Of a stretch of DNA of 24,337 bases, positions 14,855 to 22,930 are shown piece after piece. Every line of letters begins with the position of its first letter. The first letter of the stretch is position 1. A program made the translations under genes and the position numbers. The DNA is from JACZST01 sp964195155 (GTDB lineage Bacteria > Actinomycetota > Acidimicrobiia > Spongiisociales > UBA5794): NCBI GenBank assembly GCA_964195155.1, contig CAXMOP010000024.1:1-24337 (forward strand), in the 5' to 3' direction. A model generated the notes under the pieces. That model searched no databases, was not told the origin of the DNA, and saw nothing but the letters and a program-made list of their open reading frames with translations.

Positions 14855-15576
14855 GATACGTCTGGGCCACGGCGACCCACCAGGGACGGGTGCGGCGGCG
14901 CAACGAGGACGCCGTCTATCCCGATTCCTCGGGGGCTTCCGAGCTGGCGATCCTCGTCGGGGTAGCCGACGGCATGGGCGGCGCGATTGCGGGAAACGTC
15001 GCCAGCTCCACCGCACTCGAGGCCGCCGTCACCAAAGACCCTCAGTCCGACGTTTCGATGGTCGAGCGCATCGTCGCCGGTAACGACGAACTACTCGGCG
15101 AGATCGAGCGCAACCCCGATCTGCGCGGCATGGGCACCACACTCACCCTTGGGCTGTTCCGGCCGAATGGAACGCTCGAGCTCGGACATGTCGGAGACAG
15201 CCGGGCCTACCGACTTCGATCCAACGAGATCGAACTACTCACCACCGACCACACCGTCGTTTCCGAGCTCGTCGCGATGGGGCATCTCGAGCCGGCCGAT
15301 GCGGAGCGACACCCGCAGCGACACCTCCTCACCAGGGCCCTCGGGCTCGGACCCGTCGTCGTCGACCACGAGATCGTGGCGCTGGAATCAGCGGACCGCA
15401 TCCTCATCTGCAGCGATGGACTCACCTCCATGCTGTCGGACGAGCAAATCGGAGAGATCGCAAACGGAGAGGACGTGGAGCCCACGGTTTGGGCGCTGGT
15501 CGAGGCTGCCAACAGCGCCGGCGGGGTGGACAACATCACGGTGGCGATCGTCGACGCCGTTGACCCGACGACATGA
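14851..15576 (+). CDS. pstP: PP2C-type serine/threonine phosphatase
   Basis: 241 residues with all PP2C (PPM) motifs: RRRNEDA (D20), ADGMGG (D40, G41), GMGTT (93-97), GHVGDSRAYR (113-121), SDGLT (188-192) and GGVDNIT (D227). These bind two to three Mn/Mg ions. It dephosphorylates the operon's kinase and its substrates. Unlike mycobacterial PstP, the protein ends with the catalytic domain and has no membrane helix or extracellular part, so it is soluble. Its stop overlaps the rodA ATG (ATGA). AAGG (14840-14843) lies seven bases before the ATG. Confidence 0.95.
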   Translation: MRYVWATATHQGRVRRRNEDAVYPDSSGASELAILVGVADGMGGAIAGNVASSTALEAAVTKDPQSDVSMVERIVAGNDELLGEIERNPDLRGMGTTLTLGLFRPNGTLELGHVGDSRAYRLRSNEIELLTTDHTVVSELVAMGHLEPADAERHPQRHLLTRALGLGPVVVDHEIVALESADRILICSDGLTSMLSDEQIGEIANGEDVEPTVWALVEAANSAGGVDNITVAIVDAVDPTT

Positions 15577-16868
15577 CGCGTAACGCCGAGGCCGTCCTCA
15601 TCCTGGCGGCAACGACCCTGGCCGCGTTGGGGGTCGCCATGGTCCAGTTCGTCGCGGGAACCTGGCTCGACGCTGACGTGGCACTCACCTTCATCGCCTT
15701 TGCTTTCAGTTTCGGGTCGATTCATGTGGCGTTCCGAGCGTGGGCACCGAACGCAACCACGCTCATTCTTCCGATCGCCGCCTTCCTGTCGGCGGTCGGG
15801 TTCATCGAGGTCTTCAGAATCGACCCCGACCTCGCCGCACTGCAGCGCTGGTGGCTCGGCTTTGCCGGGATCGCCGCCGCGTTCACCGTCTGGCTGCTTC
15901 GCGACACCGGAGTCGCCGTGCTTCGCCGATACCGCTACCTGTTCTTGGTATCGGCGGTATTGCTTCTGCTGCTCCCGTTGCTCCCCGAGAGCTGGGCGGT
16001 GCATGGCGCCATCGTCAACGGGTCCAGGCTCTGGGTACGGGTGGACGCACCGTTCACCGACCTCACACTGTCATTCCAGCCGGGAGAGGTTGCCAAGGTG
16101 TTCCTCACGATCTTCCTTGCCTCCTATCTGGCCGATCGGTCAGAGGCGATGAGCACGGTGTCGAGAAAGATCGGGCCGTTCCGACTTCCCGAGCCGCGGC
16201 ACCTCGGCCCGGTGCTGGTCGCCGCGGGAGCGGCGTTCCTCGTGCTGGTCTATCAGCGCGACCTCGGTGCATCGCTGCTTCTCTTTGCCCTCTTCATCGG
16301 AATGATCTACGCCGCTACCGGACGCGGGGTGTACCCGGCGGCCGGGGTAGTGGCGGTGATCGTCGCCGGCTATATCGCCTATCAGCAGTTCGCTCACGTC
16401 CGGGTTCGGATCGCCGCGTGGCTCGACCCCTTCGCCGACTATACGGGAGCTGGATACCAGACGGCACAGGGCTTGTTCGCCATGGGATCGGGGAGCCTCA
16501 CCGGGTCGGGGCTGGGCCTCGGCAGACCAGACCTGATTCCGGCGGCGACGACCGACTTCGTGTTCGCTGCGGTGGGGGAAGAGCTCGGCCTCGCCGGATC
16601 GATCGCCGTGATCACCGCCTACGCCCTGTTCGTGGCCGTCGGCATCGGGATCGCCTTGCGATCCCGCGACCGATTCCGCAAGTACCTGAGCGCCGGCCTG
16701 ACGATCCTGGTTGGGATCCAGGCGTTCCTGATCATTGCCGGGGTAGTGCGGGTGCTCCCCATTACCGGGCTGACCACACCGATGATGTCCTACGGCGGGT
16801 CGTCGCTGCTGGCTTCGGCGATGATCCTTGCATTGCTGGGGCGCGTGTCCCACGAGGAGCGGGCATGA
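15573..16868 (+). CDS. rodA: SEDS family peptidoglycan glycosyltransferase RodA/FtsW
   Basis: 431 residues, strongly hydrophobic, with about ten or more membrane helices. SEDS signatures present include VYQRDLGASLLLF, with the conserved catalytic Asp at about 230, FVFAAVGEELGLAG, and the C-terminal LPITGLTTPMMSYGGSS. It polymerises lipid II into glycan strands in partnership with the class B PBP encoded next. Four-base ATGA overlaps join it to pstP and pbpA, so the three are translated together. RodA is chosen over FtsW from its place in the pstP-rodA-pbpA-pknB order. Confidence 0.95.
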   Translation: MTRNAEAVLILAATTLAALGVAMVQFVAGTWLDADVALTFIAFAFSFGSIHVAFRAWAPNATTLILPIAAFLSAVGFIEVFRIDPDLAALQRWWLGFAGIAAAFTVWLLRDTGVAVLRRYRYLFLVSAVLLLLLPLLPESWAVHGAIVNGSRLWVRVDAPFTDLTLSFQPGEVAKVFLTIFLASYLADRSEAMSTVSRKIGPFRLPEPRHLGPVLVAAGAAFLVLVYQRDLGASLLLFALFIGMIYAATGRGVYPAAGVVAVIVAGYIAYQQFAHVRVRIAAWLDPFADYTGAGYQTAQGLFAMGSGSLTGSGLGLGRPDLIPAATTDFVFAAVGEELGLAGSIAVITAYALFVAVGIGIALRSRDRFRKYLSAGLTILVGIQAFLIIAGVVRVLPITGLTTPMMSYGGSSLLASAMILALLGRVSHEERA

Positions 16869-18325
16869 ACGATCCGCTGCGCCGCACCGGATGGACGATC
16901 CTGGCCGGGTTCCTGGTGCTGGCGCTCGCCGCCGCCTGGATCCAGGGAGTGGTCGGCCCCGATTATCGGGACGATCCGAGAAATCCCCGTCTGGTCGCAT
17001 CGCGTGTTGGGCGAGAACGAGGGGTGATCGTCAGCGCCGATTCAGTGGTGGCGGCGCAATCCGATCCTGCCGTCGGGGGACAGACTTTCGAACGGACCTA
17101 TCCGACCGATGAGGCCTATGCCCACACGGTGGGTTTCGTCTCGGTGTTGTTCGGGGCCCGCGGCCTGGAACGGGAACACGCAGAAGACCTCGTCTCGAAC
17201 CGCGACGCCACGATCTCTGGAGTGCTCAACGTTCTGATGGGCGGCGATCCGCGGCCACGCGGCCTGCGTCTGACCATCGACGACGAGCTGCAGACCGTTG
17301 CCAGGGAGGCGCTCGGTGACCAGCGTGGCGCCGTGTTCGCCGTCGACCCCTCAACGGGTGCGGTCCTGGCAGCGGTGTCAAGCCCCGGATTCGATCCGAA
17401 CACACTCATCGGTGCCGACGCGGGGCCGGCCGGCAATGCTCTCGAGGATGACCCTGACCAGCCGATGCTCGATCGTTCTATCGCCACCACATACCCGCCG
17501 GGGTCGACCTTCAAGGTGGTGACCACGGCGGCGGCGCTCGACGCGGGGATCGCGGGACCGTCGACCGAGTTCGCCGATCCGGTCTCGCTCGTGCTGCCGG
17601 GCTCCACCGCCACGATCAGCAACTACGACGGTCGGGTGTGCATCAACGGCACCACCGTGACCTTGGAACAGGCGTTCGTCGACTCGTGCAATACCGTGTT
17701 CGCGGCCCTTGGGATGGAGGTCGGTGCCGAACAGCTCGCCTCGACCGCCGAGGCATTCGGCTTCAACAGTGTGATCCCATACGACCTCGAAGTCCTTGCC
17801 TCGGCCTTTCCTGCGGCCCGCTCCTTCGCCGTCGACCGGCCGGCGATGGCACAGAACGCCATCGGGCAGCGAGACGTTCGGGCAACACCGATCCAAATGG
17901 CGCTCGTTGCTGCTGCGATCGCCAACGGCGGGGAGATCATGATCCCCTACGTCGTCTCCGATGTTTTCACCGCTGAAGGCGAGATCGAGTCCTCAACGCG
18001 ACCGACCCTGTGGCGACGGGCGACGAGTCCGGCGAGCGCCGCGGTGTTGACCGACATGATGGAGCGGGTGGTCACCTCGGGGACCGGCCGCAATGCCGCG
18101 GTCCCCGGTGTGCGCATCGCCGGCAAGACCGGAACTGCCGAGGTGACCGGCGGGCCGCCCCATGCATGGTTCATCGGCTTCGGGCCCGTCGCTGCCGGGC
18201 CGGGCGAGCGGCAGATCGCCTTGGCCGTCGTGGTCGAATCCGGTGGTTCTGTGGGAGAAACGGCCTCTGGAGGCAGCGTCGCCGCCCCGATTGCGCAGCA
18301 AGTCCTCGCAGCATTCTTCCAATGA
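16865..18325 (+). CDS. pbpA: Class B penicillin-binding protein PbpA (transpeptidase)
   Basis: 486 residues. An N-terminal membrane anchor (about 9-29) and a short dimerisation/pedestal region precede the transpeptidase domain with its three motifs: STFK (catalytic S214, K217), SCN (274-276) and KTG (421-423). It cross-links peptidoglycan made by the partner RodA. The ATG overlaps the rodA stop by four bases; an open frame upstream is only a shadow of rodA. The last codons run directly into heptamer array 7, whose first word includes the stop codon's final bases. Confidence 0.95.
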   Translation: MNDPLRRTGWTILAGFLVLALAAAWIQGVVGPDYRDDPRNPRLVASRVGRERGVIVSADSVVAAQSDPAVGGQTFERTYPTDEAYAHTVGFVSVLFGARGLEREHAEDLVSNRDATISGVLNVLMGGDPRPRGLRLTIDDELQTVAREALGDQRGAVFAVDPSTGAVLAAVSSPGFDPNTLIGADAGPAGNALEDDPDQPMLDRSIATTYPPGSTFKVVTTAAALDAGIAGPSTEFADPVSLVLPGSTATISNYDGRVCINGTTVTLEQAFVDSCNTVFAALGMEVGAEQLASTAEAFGFNSVIPYDLEVLASAFPAARSFAVDRPAMAQNAIGQRDVRATPIQMALVAAAIANGGEIMIPYVVSDVFTAEGEIESSTRPTLWRRATSPASAAVLTDMMERVVTSGTGRNAAVPGVRIAGKTGTAEVTGGPPHAWFIGFGPVAAGPGERQIALAVVVESGGSVGETASGGSVAAPIAQQVLAAFFQ

Positions 18326-18411
18326 GTCACGAGTCAGGAGTCACGAGTCAGGAGTCAGGAGCCAGACCGCGCCATGGGTGCTCGGACTCTCGACTCTGGA
18401 CGGTGGACTCA
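18324..18411. repeat. Inverted heptamer array 7 (GAGTCAC/GACTC family)
   Basis: The left arm (18324-18365) is six words: GAGTCAC, GAGTCAG, GAGTCAC, GAGTCAG, GAGTCAG, GAGCCAG. The right arm (18384-18411) is four reverse-sense words: GGACTCT, CGACTCT, GGACGGT, GGACTCA. The array begins inside the pbpA stop codon (GA of TGA) and separates pbpA from pknB. Confidence 0.9.
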
Positions 18412-18435
18412 AGGCCCATATTCACTCGCTCCCCG

Positions 18436-18441
18436 TACCAT
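18436..18441 (+). promoter_or_regulatory. Candidate -10 box of pknB (leaderless)
   Basis: TACCAT ends seven bases before ATG 18449; the same hexamer precedes the SRP RNA. It lies just beyond heptamer array 7, so pknB-mutY may be transcribed separately from pbpA. Confidence 0.45.
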
Positions 18442-18448
18442 CGCGCCG

Positions 18449-20584
18449 ATGGATGAGCGCACCCTGTCTGGTCGATATCGGCTCGTCGCGCACCTGGCGC
18501 GGGGCGGGATGGCCGACGTCTACGACGCCGACGACCTGCTGCTCAACCGCCATGTCGCCATCAAGATCCTCCACGCCAACTTCGCTGCCGACGCAGCGTT
18601 CGTCACGCGCTTTCGCAGGGAGGCACAAGCAGCGGCCAACTTGAGCCATCCCAACATCGTCGCGATCTACGACTGGGGCCAGGAGGGCGATACCTACTAC
18701 ATGGTGATGGAGCTGATCGAGGGCCGGACGCTGCGAGAGATCCTCAAGAACGAGGGGGCATTGCTGCCGCGGCGTAGCGGCGAGATCGCCGCCGAGGCGG
18801 CGGCTGCGCTCGAGGTGGCCCACCAGGCCGGCGTGTTCCACCGCGATATCAAGCCGGGCAACATCATGATCACCAACGACGGCGGAGTGAAGGTCACCGA
18901 CTTCGGAATCGCAAGGGCGCTCGACGACTCCGAGGAGTTGACCAAGACGGGGGCGGTGATCGGGACCGCCACCTACTTCAGCCCGGAGCAAGCACAGGGC
19001 CTGCCGGCGGATGGCCGCTCGGACATCTACTCGCTTGGTGTGGTCCTGTACGAGATGCTGGCGGGCCGGCCTCCGTTCACCGGCGAGAGCCCGGTTGCCG
19101 TCGCCTATCAGCATGTCTCGGAATATGCGCCTACTCCCGTCCAGGTGAGCCCGGAGGTGCCAGAAGAGCTGTCGATGATCGTCGAGACCGCCATGGCCAA
19201 GAGCCCCGAGGAGCGGTATCAGACGGCGGCGGACCTGCGAACAGACATCCTCGCCTACCTGTCGGGAAGACAACCCGCCGTGGTCGGCGCCGCCGCCGCA
19301 GCCGCCGCCACGGTGCTGGTCGCTCCACCGCCGGCAACGGCCCCACCAGATGCGATGGCGCGAGCAGTCGCCTATCCGCCTCCCCAGGAACCCGCCGGGG
19401 GCAACGTCACGTATTTCGCTGCGGTTGCGGCGCTCATCGGCCTCCTCGCGGTCGGCGCATGGATTCTGTTCCGCATGCTCTCCGGCGGAGGTGAGCTGGC
19501 ACTTCAGACCGTGATCGTTCCCGATGTCACGCTCATTCCGGTCGGGGAAGCGTTCCAAGAGCTGCAAGACCTCGACTTGAAGGTAACCCAGCGCGACGAA
19601 GTCAACGACGCTATCCCGTTGGGGATCGTGATCGCCACCGAGCCGGTGGCGGGCACCGAGGTCGACGTCGGAGAGACGGTCGTCGTCGTGGTATCCGCGG
19701 GTACCGAACGGTTCGGCGTGCCCGGGGTGGTCGATGAGTCCGAGGAAGTAGCGCGGGCGTTGATCGAGGCGCAGGGCTTCGTCGTCGGCGTAGTCACCTA
19801 CACCCTCACCGAAGACATCCCGGAGAGCACGGTGATCAGCCAGTCCCCCTCCGCGGGATCGGAGGCCGAAGCCGGATCCGCGGTCGACCTGGTCGTCTCA
19901 CGAGGCCCGGCATCGGTCGAGATCCCGGATGTCACCGGGATGAGCGCCGACGCTGCCCAACTCGAGCTTGCCCGGGCGGGTTTCGAGACTGTGACGACCG
20001 AGGAGGAGTTCTCGTCCGATGTCGCAGCGGGATTCGTGACGAGGACGGATCCTGAGGCGGGCCGCGTCGTCAGCCGTGAAACCCCGATCATCTTCTTCGT
20101 CTCGATCGGACCGGAGAACACGACCGTGCCGCTCCTTATCGGTATGACGCTCGAAGACGCCACCGCCGCCGCCGCCGCCGCCGCCCTGGTGCTGCTCGCC
20201 AGCGGCACGGTCGAGGTCACCGCTGCCAGCGGTCTTGTCGGGTTCGTCGCCGAGCAGATTCCGGCGGCCGGGGGGAGCGTCGAGGTGGAGACCGAGGTGA
20301 CGGTCCGGGTCGGTGTGATCAAGCAGGTGCAGGTTCCCGACCTCGGTGGGATGACCCTCGTGCAAGCCCAGACGGCTGCCGGGGCCGTCGGCCTGACCGT
20401 GTCCGCCACCGGAACGGTCGACACACCCGATGAGAACCTCCACGCCACCGTGGCCTCGCTGACACCGACGACCGGTACCACCGTGGACGACGGGTCGAAC
20501 GTAGAGCTGACCTTCTATATCTTCGTTCCTCCGCCAACGACGACGACCACCGCCGCCGCCCCTCCTACAACCGCTGGCGGATGA
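18449..20584 (+). CDS. pknB: PASTA-domain serine/threonine protein kinase PknB
   Basis: 711 residues. The kinase domain (about 10-270) has the Gly loop LARGGMADVY, VAIK lysine K39, HRDIKPGN (D133), DFG (151-153) and activation-loop threonines at 165, 167 and 173. A Pro/Ala-rich juxtamembrane segment and one membrane helix (about 322-344) follow. Outside are five PASTA repeats (starting near 353, 419, 487, 555 and 624) and a Pro/Thr/Ala tail. PASTA repeats bind muropeptides or lipid II; mycobacterial PknB has four. It phosphorylates FHA partners and division proteins. ATG 18449 is the start, because the upstream frame is repeat sequence. Its stop overlaps mutY (ATGA). A GCC run (20163-20182) codes polyalanine in the fourth repeat and could be length-variable. 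Confidence 0.96.
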   Translation: MDERTLSGRYRLVAHLARGGMADVYDADDLLLNRHVAIKILHANFAADAAFVTRFRREAQAAANLSHPNIVAIYDWGQEGDTYYMVMELIEGRTLREILKNEGALLPRRSGEIAAEAAAALEVAHQAGVFHRDIKPGNIMITNDGGVKVTDFGIARALDDSEELTKTGAVIGTATYFSPEQAQGLPADGRSDIYSLGVVLYEMLAGRPPFTGESPVAVAYQHVSEYAPTPVQVSPEVPEELSMIVETAMAKSPEERYQTAADLRTDILAYLSGRQPAVVGAAAAAAATVLVAPPPATAPPDAMARAVAYPPPQEPAGGNVTYFAAVAALIGLLAVGAWILFRMLSGGGELALQTVIVPDVTLIPVGEAFQELQDLDLKVTQRDEVNDAIPLGIVIATEPVAGTEVDVGETVVVVVSAGTERFGVPGVVDESEEVARALIEAQGFVVGVVTYTLTEDIPESTVISQSPSAGSEAEAGSAVDLVVSRGPASVEIPDVTGMSADAAQLELARAGFETVTTEEEFSSDVAAGFVTRTDPEAGRVVSRETPIIFFVSIGPENTTVPLLIGMTLEDATAAAAAAALVLLASGTVEVTAASGLVGFVAEQIPAAGGSVEVETEVTVRVGVIKQVQVPDLGGMTLVQAQTAAGAVGLTVSATGTVDTPDENLHATVASLTPTTGTTVDDGSNVELTFYIFVPPPTTTTTAAAPPTTAGG

Positions 20585-21404
20585 CCACCTTCCTCGACCG
20601 GGAGCGGAACGCTGCGCTCCTTTCCTGGTATGCGGAGAACAAGCGGGACCTGCCGTGGCGCGGCGCCGCCGATCCGTATCTGGTGCTGGTCTCCGAGGTC
20701 ATGCTTCAGCAGACCCAGGCGTCGCGGGTCGCTACCCACTACGAGCGCTTTGTCGCCCGGTTCCCAAACATCGATGTTCTCGCCTCCGCATCGCTCGGCG
20801 AAGTGCTCGAGGTGTGGTCTGGCCTCGGCTACAACGGCCGGGCACGCCGGCTACGCGAGGCGGCACGGGCCATCGTGAAAGATGGGTGGCCGGACACCGC
20901 CGAAGAGCTCCAGCGCCTGCCCGGAGTCGGTGCATACACGGCAGCGGCGGTCGCCTCGTTCGCCTATGGCGAGCATGTGGTGACGATCGACACCAACGTC
21001 AGAAGGGTCATCAGCCGTTGGAACGGGGAACCGCTCGACGGGGGACCGCTGCGCGCCGCCACCGAGGCGGCGCTCGGGGACCCGGCCGCCGACTGGAACC
21101 AGGCGGTCATGGATCTGGGGGCATCGGTGTGCGTTGCCAGGGGCGCCCGCTGCAGCGAATGCCCGGTATCTGCCTGGTGCGCCGGACCGGAGAGCTACGT
21201 GCCGACGATGGCTCAGGCCCGTTTCGAAGGCTCGACCCGCCAGTTGCGCGGTGCCGTGGTGCGGGCGGTGCTGACGTCGAGCCGGACTCCGGACGAGCTG
21301 GCACTGCGCACCGGCTTTCCGGTCCAGGAGGTCGAGCTTGCCCTCGCAGACCTCGTCGAGGAGGGTCTGTTGGTTGTCGCCGATCAGGGATACATGATCG
21401 CCGA

Positions 21405-21408
<4 letters not shown>
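20581..21408 (+). CDS. mutY: A/G-specific adenine DNA glycosylase (short form)
   Basis: 275 residues. The HhH-GPD glycosylase core has SEVMLQQTQ (catalytic E39), the helix-hairpin-helix LPGVGAYTA (113-121), TIDTNVRRV (catalytic D137) and the iron-sulfur loop C184-x6-C191-x2-C194-x5-C200. It removes adenine mispaired with 8-oxoguanine. The C-terminal NUDIX-like 8-oxoG recognition domain of standard MutY (about 350 residues) is missing. In its place is a short winged-helix-like tail (about 225-275, TPDELALRTGFPVQEVELALADLVEEG). Coupling to pknB by an ATGA overlap is unusual. Its stop shares CTAG with the convergent trpG. Confidence 0.9.
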
Positions 21409-21971
<563 letters not shown>

Positions 21972-21978
21972 CCGGGCC

Positions 21979-21984
21979 AGGCTA
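21979..21984 (-). promoter_or_regulatory. Candidate -10 box of trpG (leaderless)
   Basis: TAGCCT on the minus strand ends seven bases before the trpG ATG. It sits in the 35-base gap shared with crgA. Confidence 0.45.
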
Positions 21985-21994
21985 CCGGGTCCGC

Positions 21995-22000
21995 TACCCT
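21995..22000 (+). promoter_or_regulatory. Candidate -10 box of crgA (leaderless)
   Basis: TACCCT ends six bases before the crgA ATG. A polymerase at this promoter would cover the start of trpG, so the two divergent promoters probably compete. Confidence 0.4.
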
Positions 22001-22006
22001 GGGCTG

Positions 22007-22264
22007 ATGCCGAAATCAAAGGGCCGCAAGAAGGCGAACAAGCGCCCGACGCCCCCCAAGAAGCACGCCACGTCGGATGTCGAAGACAAGGGTACGTCGC
22101 CGATCTGGTACGTCACCCTGATGTTTGGATTGATGGCGGTGGGAGTCGTTGTCATCCTCCTCAACTACATCAACCTGATGCCGGGCGGCACCGATTCGCG
22201 GTGGCTTCTCGGCGGGCTGGGGTTGATCGGCGTTGGCTTCGCCATGACCCTCAACTTCCGCTGA
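22007..22264 (+). CDS. crgA: Cell division protein CrgA
   Basis: 85 residues. The basic N-terminus MPKSKGRKKANKR is the hallmark of CrgA, followed by two membrane helices (about 33-53 and 64-82) joined by a short loop. CrgA is an actinobacterial divisome protein that bridges FtsZ and septal peptidoglycan synthases. Its place next to trpG and pknB matches mycobacteria. No ribosome binding site is seen, and a TACCCT box six bases upstream suggests a leaderless mRNA. A long hairpin follows its stop. Confidence 0.95.
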   Translation: MPKSKGRKKANKRPTPPKKHATSDVEDKGTSPIWYVTLMFGLMAVGVVVILLNYINLMPGGTDSRWLLGGLGLIGVGFAMTLNFR

Positions 22265-22291
22265 CCGCGCCGCCAACCACACGCTCAACCC

Positions 22292-22340
22292 GAACCCTGG
22301 GCTCGGAGACCCGACGTCTGGGGCTGTGAGCCCAGGGTTC
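22292..22340 (+). terminator. 13-pair hairpin downstream of crgA
   Basis: GAACCCTGGGCTC (22292-22304) pairs perfectly with GAGCCCAGGGTTC (22328-22340). The 23-base loop holds a smaller AGAC/GTCT stem. There is no T-run. The right arm plus its flank (22327-22341) recurs at 10725-10739, so it may belong to a dispersed palindromic family rather than be only a terminator. Confidence 0.5.
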
Positions 22341-22476
22341 ACACAACCGGGGTTTAACCCACAGGACTATCAACAGTTGTGGAGAACTACACGAAGGTAG
22401 TTCTCGGGCGGAATGCTCCCGTCGCAGTGTCTGCGGGTCGTATCCTGAACGGTGTTGGCGACCGCGAGGTAAAGCC
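22341..22476. other. Intergenic region with clustered palindromes, 5' of a broken reading frame
   Basis: No gene is seen. The region contains GGGTT-T-AACCC (22350-22360), CAAC-A-GTTG (22371-22379), a one-mismatch DnaA-box-like TGTGGAGAA (22378-22386), and a nine-pair hairpin GAGAACTAC/GTAGTTCTC with a six-base loop (22382-22405). It is relatively AT-rich compared with its surroundings. It could be a regulatory leader for the following small frame; an origin role is weakly supported. Confidence 0.35.
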
Positions 22477-22681
22477 ATGCAGAGACACGAAGGCATGACC
22501 GACGACGAGCTCATCACCGAATGGTGAGGAAACGCACGTTGATGCACTCGGCGTCGAGCCGGGCCAAGAGCCGCCCGCTCACGCCTATGAATACTCGGTG
22601 CGCCACCTACACGCCACCGGCGAGCTCGAGAAGCGCGGCTACATCTACAACGAAGAAGACGGCTGGTACATCTCGATCTGA
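22477..22681 (+). pseudogene. Small frameshifted reading frame of unknown function
   Basis: ATG 22477 opens MQRHEGMTDDELITEW and meets TGA at 22525-22527. Skipping one base puts the rest in a frame (22526-22681) coding 51 residues, EETHVDALGVEPGQEPPAHA... ending in RHLHATGELEKRGYIYNEEDGWYISI. That second frame has strong coding composition (G/C third positions) but no start codon before the break. The product resembles a small winged-helix-like protein. It ends three bases before a convergent gene's stop, as real genes do here. It may be a pseudogene, a sequencing error or a +1 frameshift site. I do not recognise the family. Confidence 0.5.
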
Positions 22682-22684
22682 ACG

Positions 22685-22930
22685 TCAGACCGTGATGGGC
22701 TCCATCTCCTCCCGGCAGTGCCTTGGCGGCTCGGCGGCGGCATCCTGCTGGTGGGTGACCGTCAAGCGCATGCCACAGACCGAGCACCGATAGTGGGCCT
22801 CGACCTCCTCAATCGCCTCAGGATCAGGCTCCGGCGGAGGGCCCATGGCGAGCACCCGCACCGTGTAGATCGTCCCGAGGAGGATGATCGAGCTGACCAC
22901 CAGAGCGATGATCAGCGCAGTGACCGTCAC
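22685..22930 (-). CDS. Small membrane protein with a zinc-ribbon-like tail
   Basis: 81 residues. One N-terminal membrane helix (about 4-27), a Pro/Glu linker and a cytoplasmic C-terminal segment with CSVCGMRL (C49, C52) and HC (H71, C72), which could bind one zinc ion. The family is not recognised. The GTG start overlaps the thiolase stop (GTGA, 22927-22930), so it is translated from the thiolase message. Confidence 0.75.
   Translation of the reverse strand: MTVTALIIALVVSSIILLGTIYTVRVLAMGPPPEPDPEAIEEVEAHYRCSVCGMRLTVTHQQDAAAEPPRHCREEMEPITV

Noticed and set aside
15740..16864. N-terminal extension of pbpA by 375 residues
   Set aside because: The extra sequence is rodA read in another frame. 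The true ATG at 16865 overlaps the rodA stop and begins a normal membrane anchor.
21972..22019. 16-residue extension of trpG
   Set aside because: It would overlap the crgA start, lacks family similarity, and bypasses the TAGCCT box in front of ATG 21971.
22521..22793. 90-residue plus-strand reading frame
   Set aside because: Its Ser/Arg/Thr-rich translation is an out-of-frame shadow of the better-coding frame ending at 22681, and it overlaps the zinc-ribbon gene antisense.
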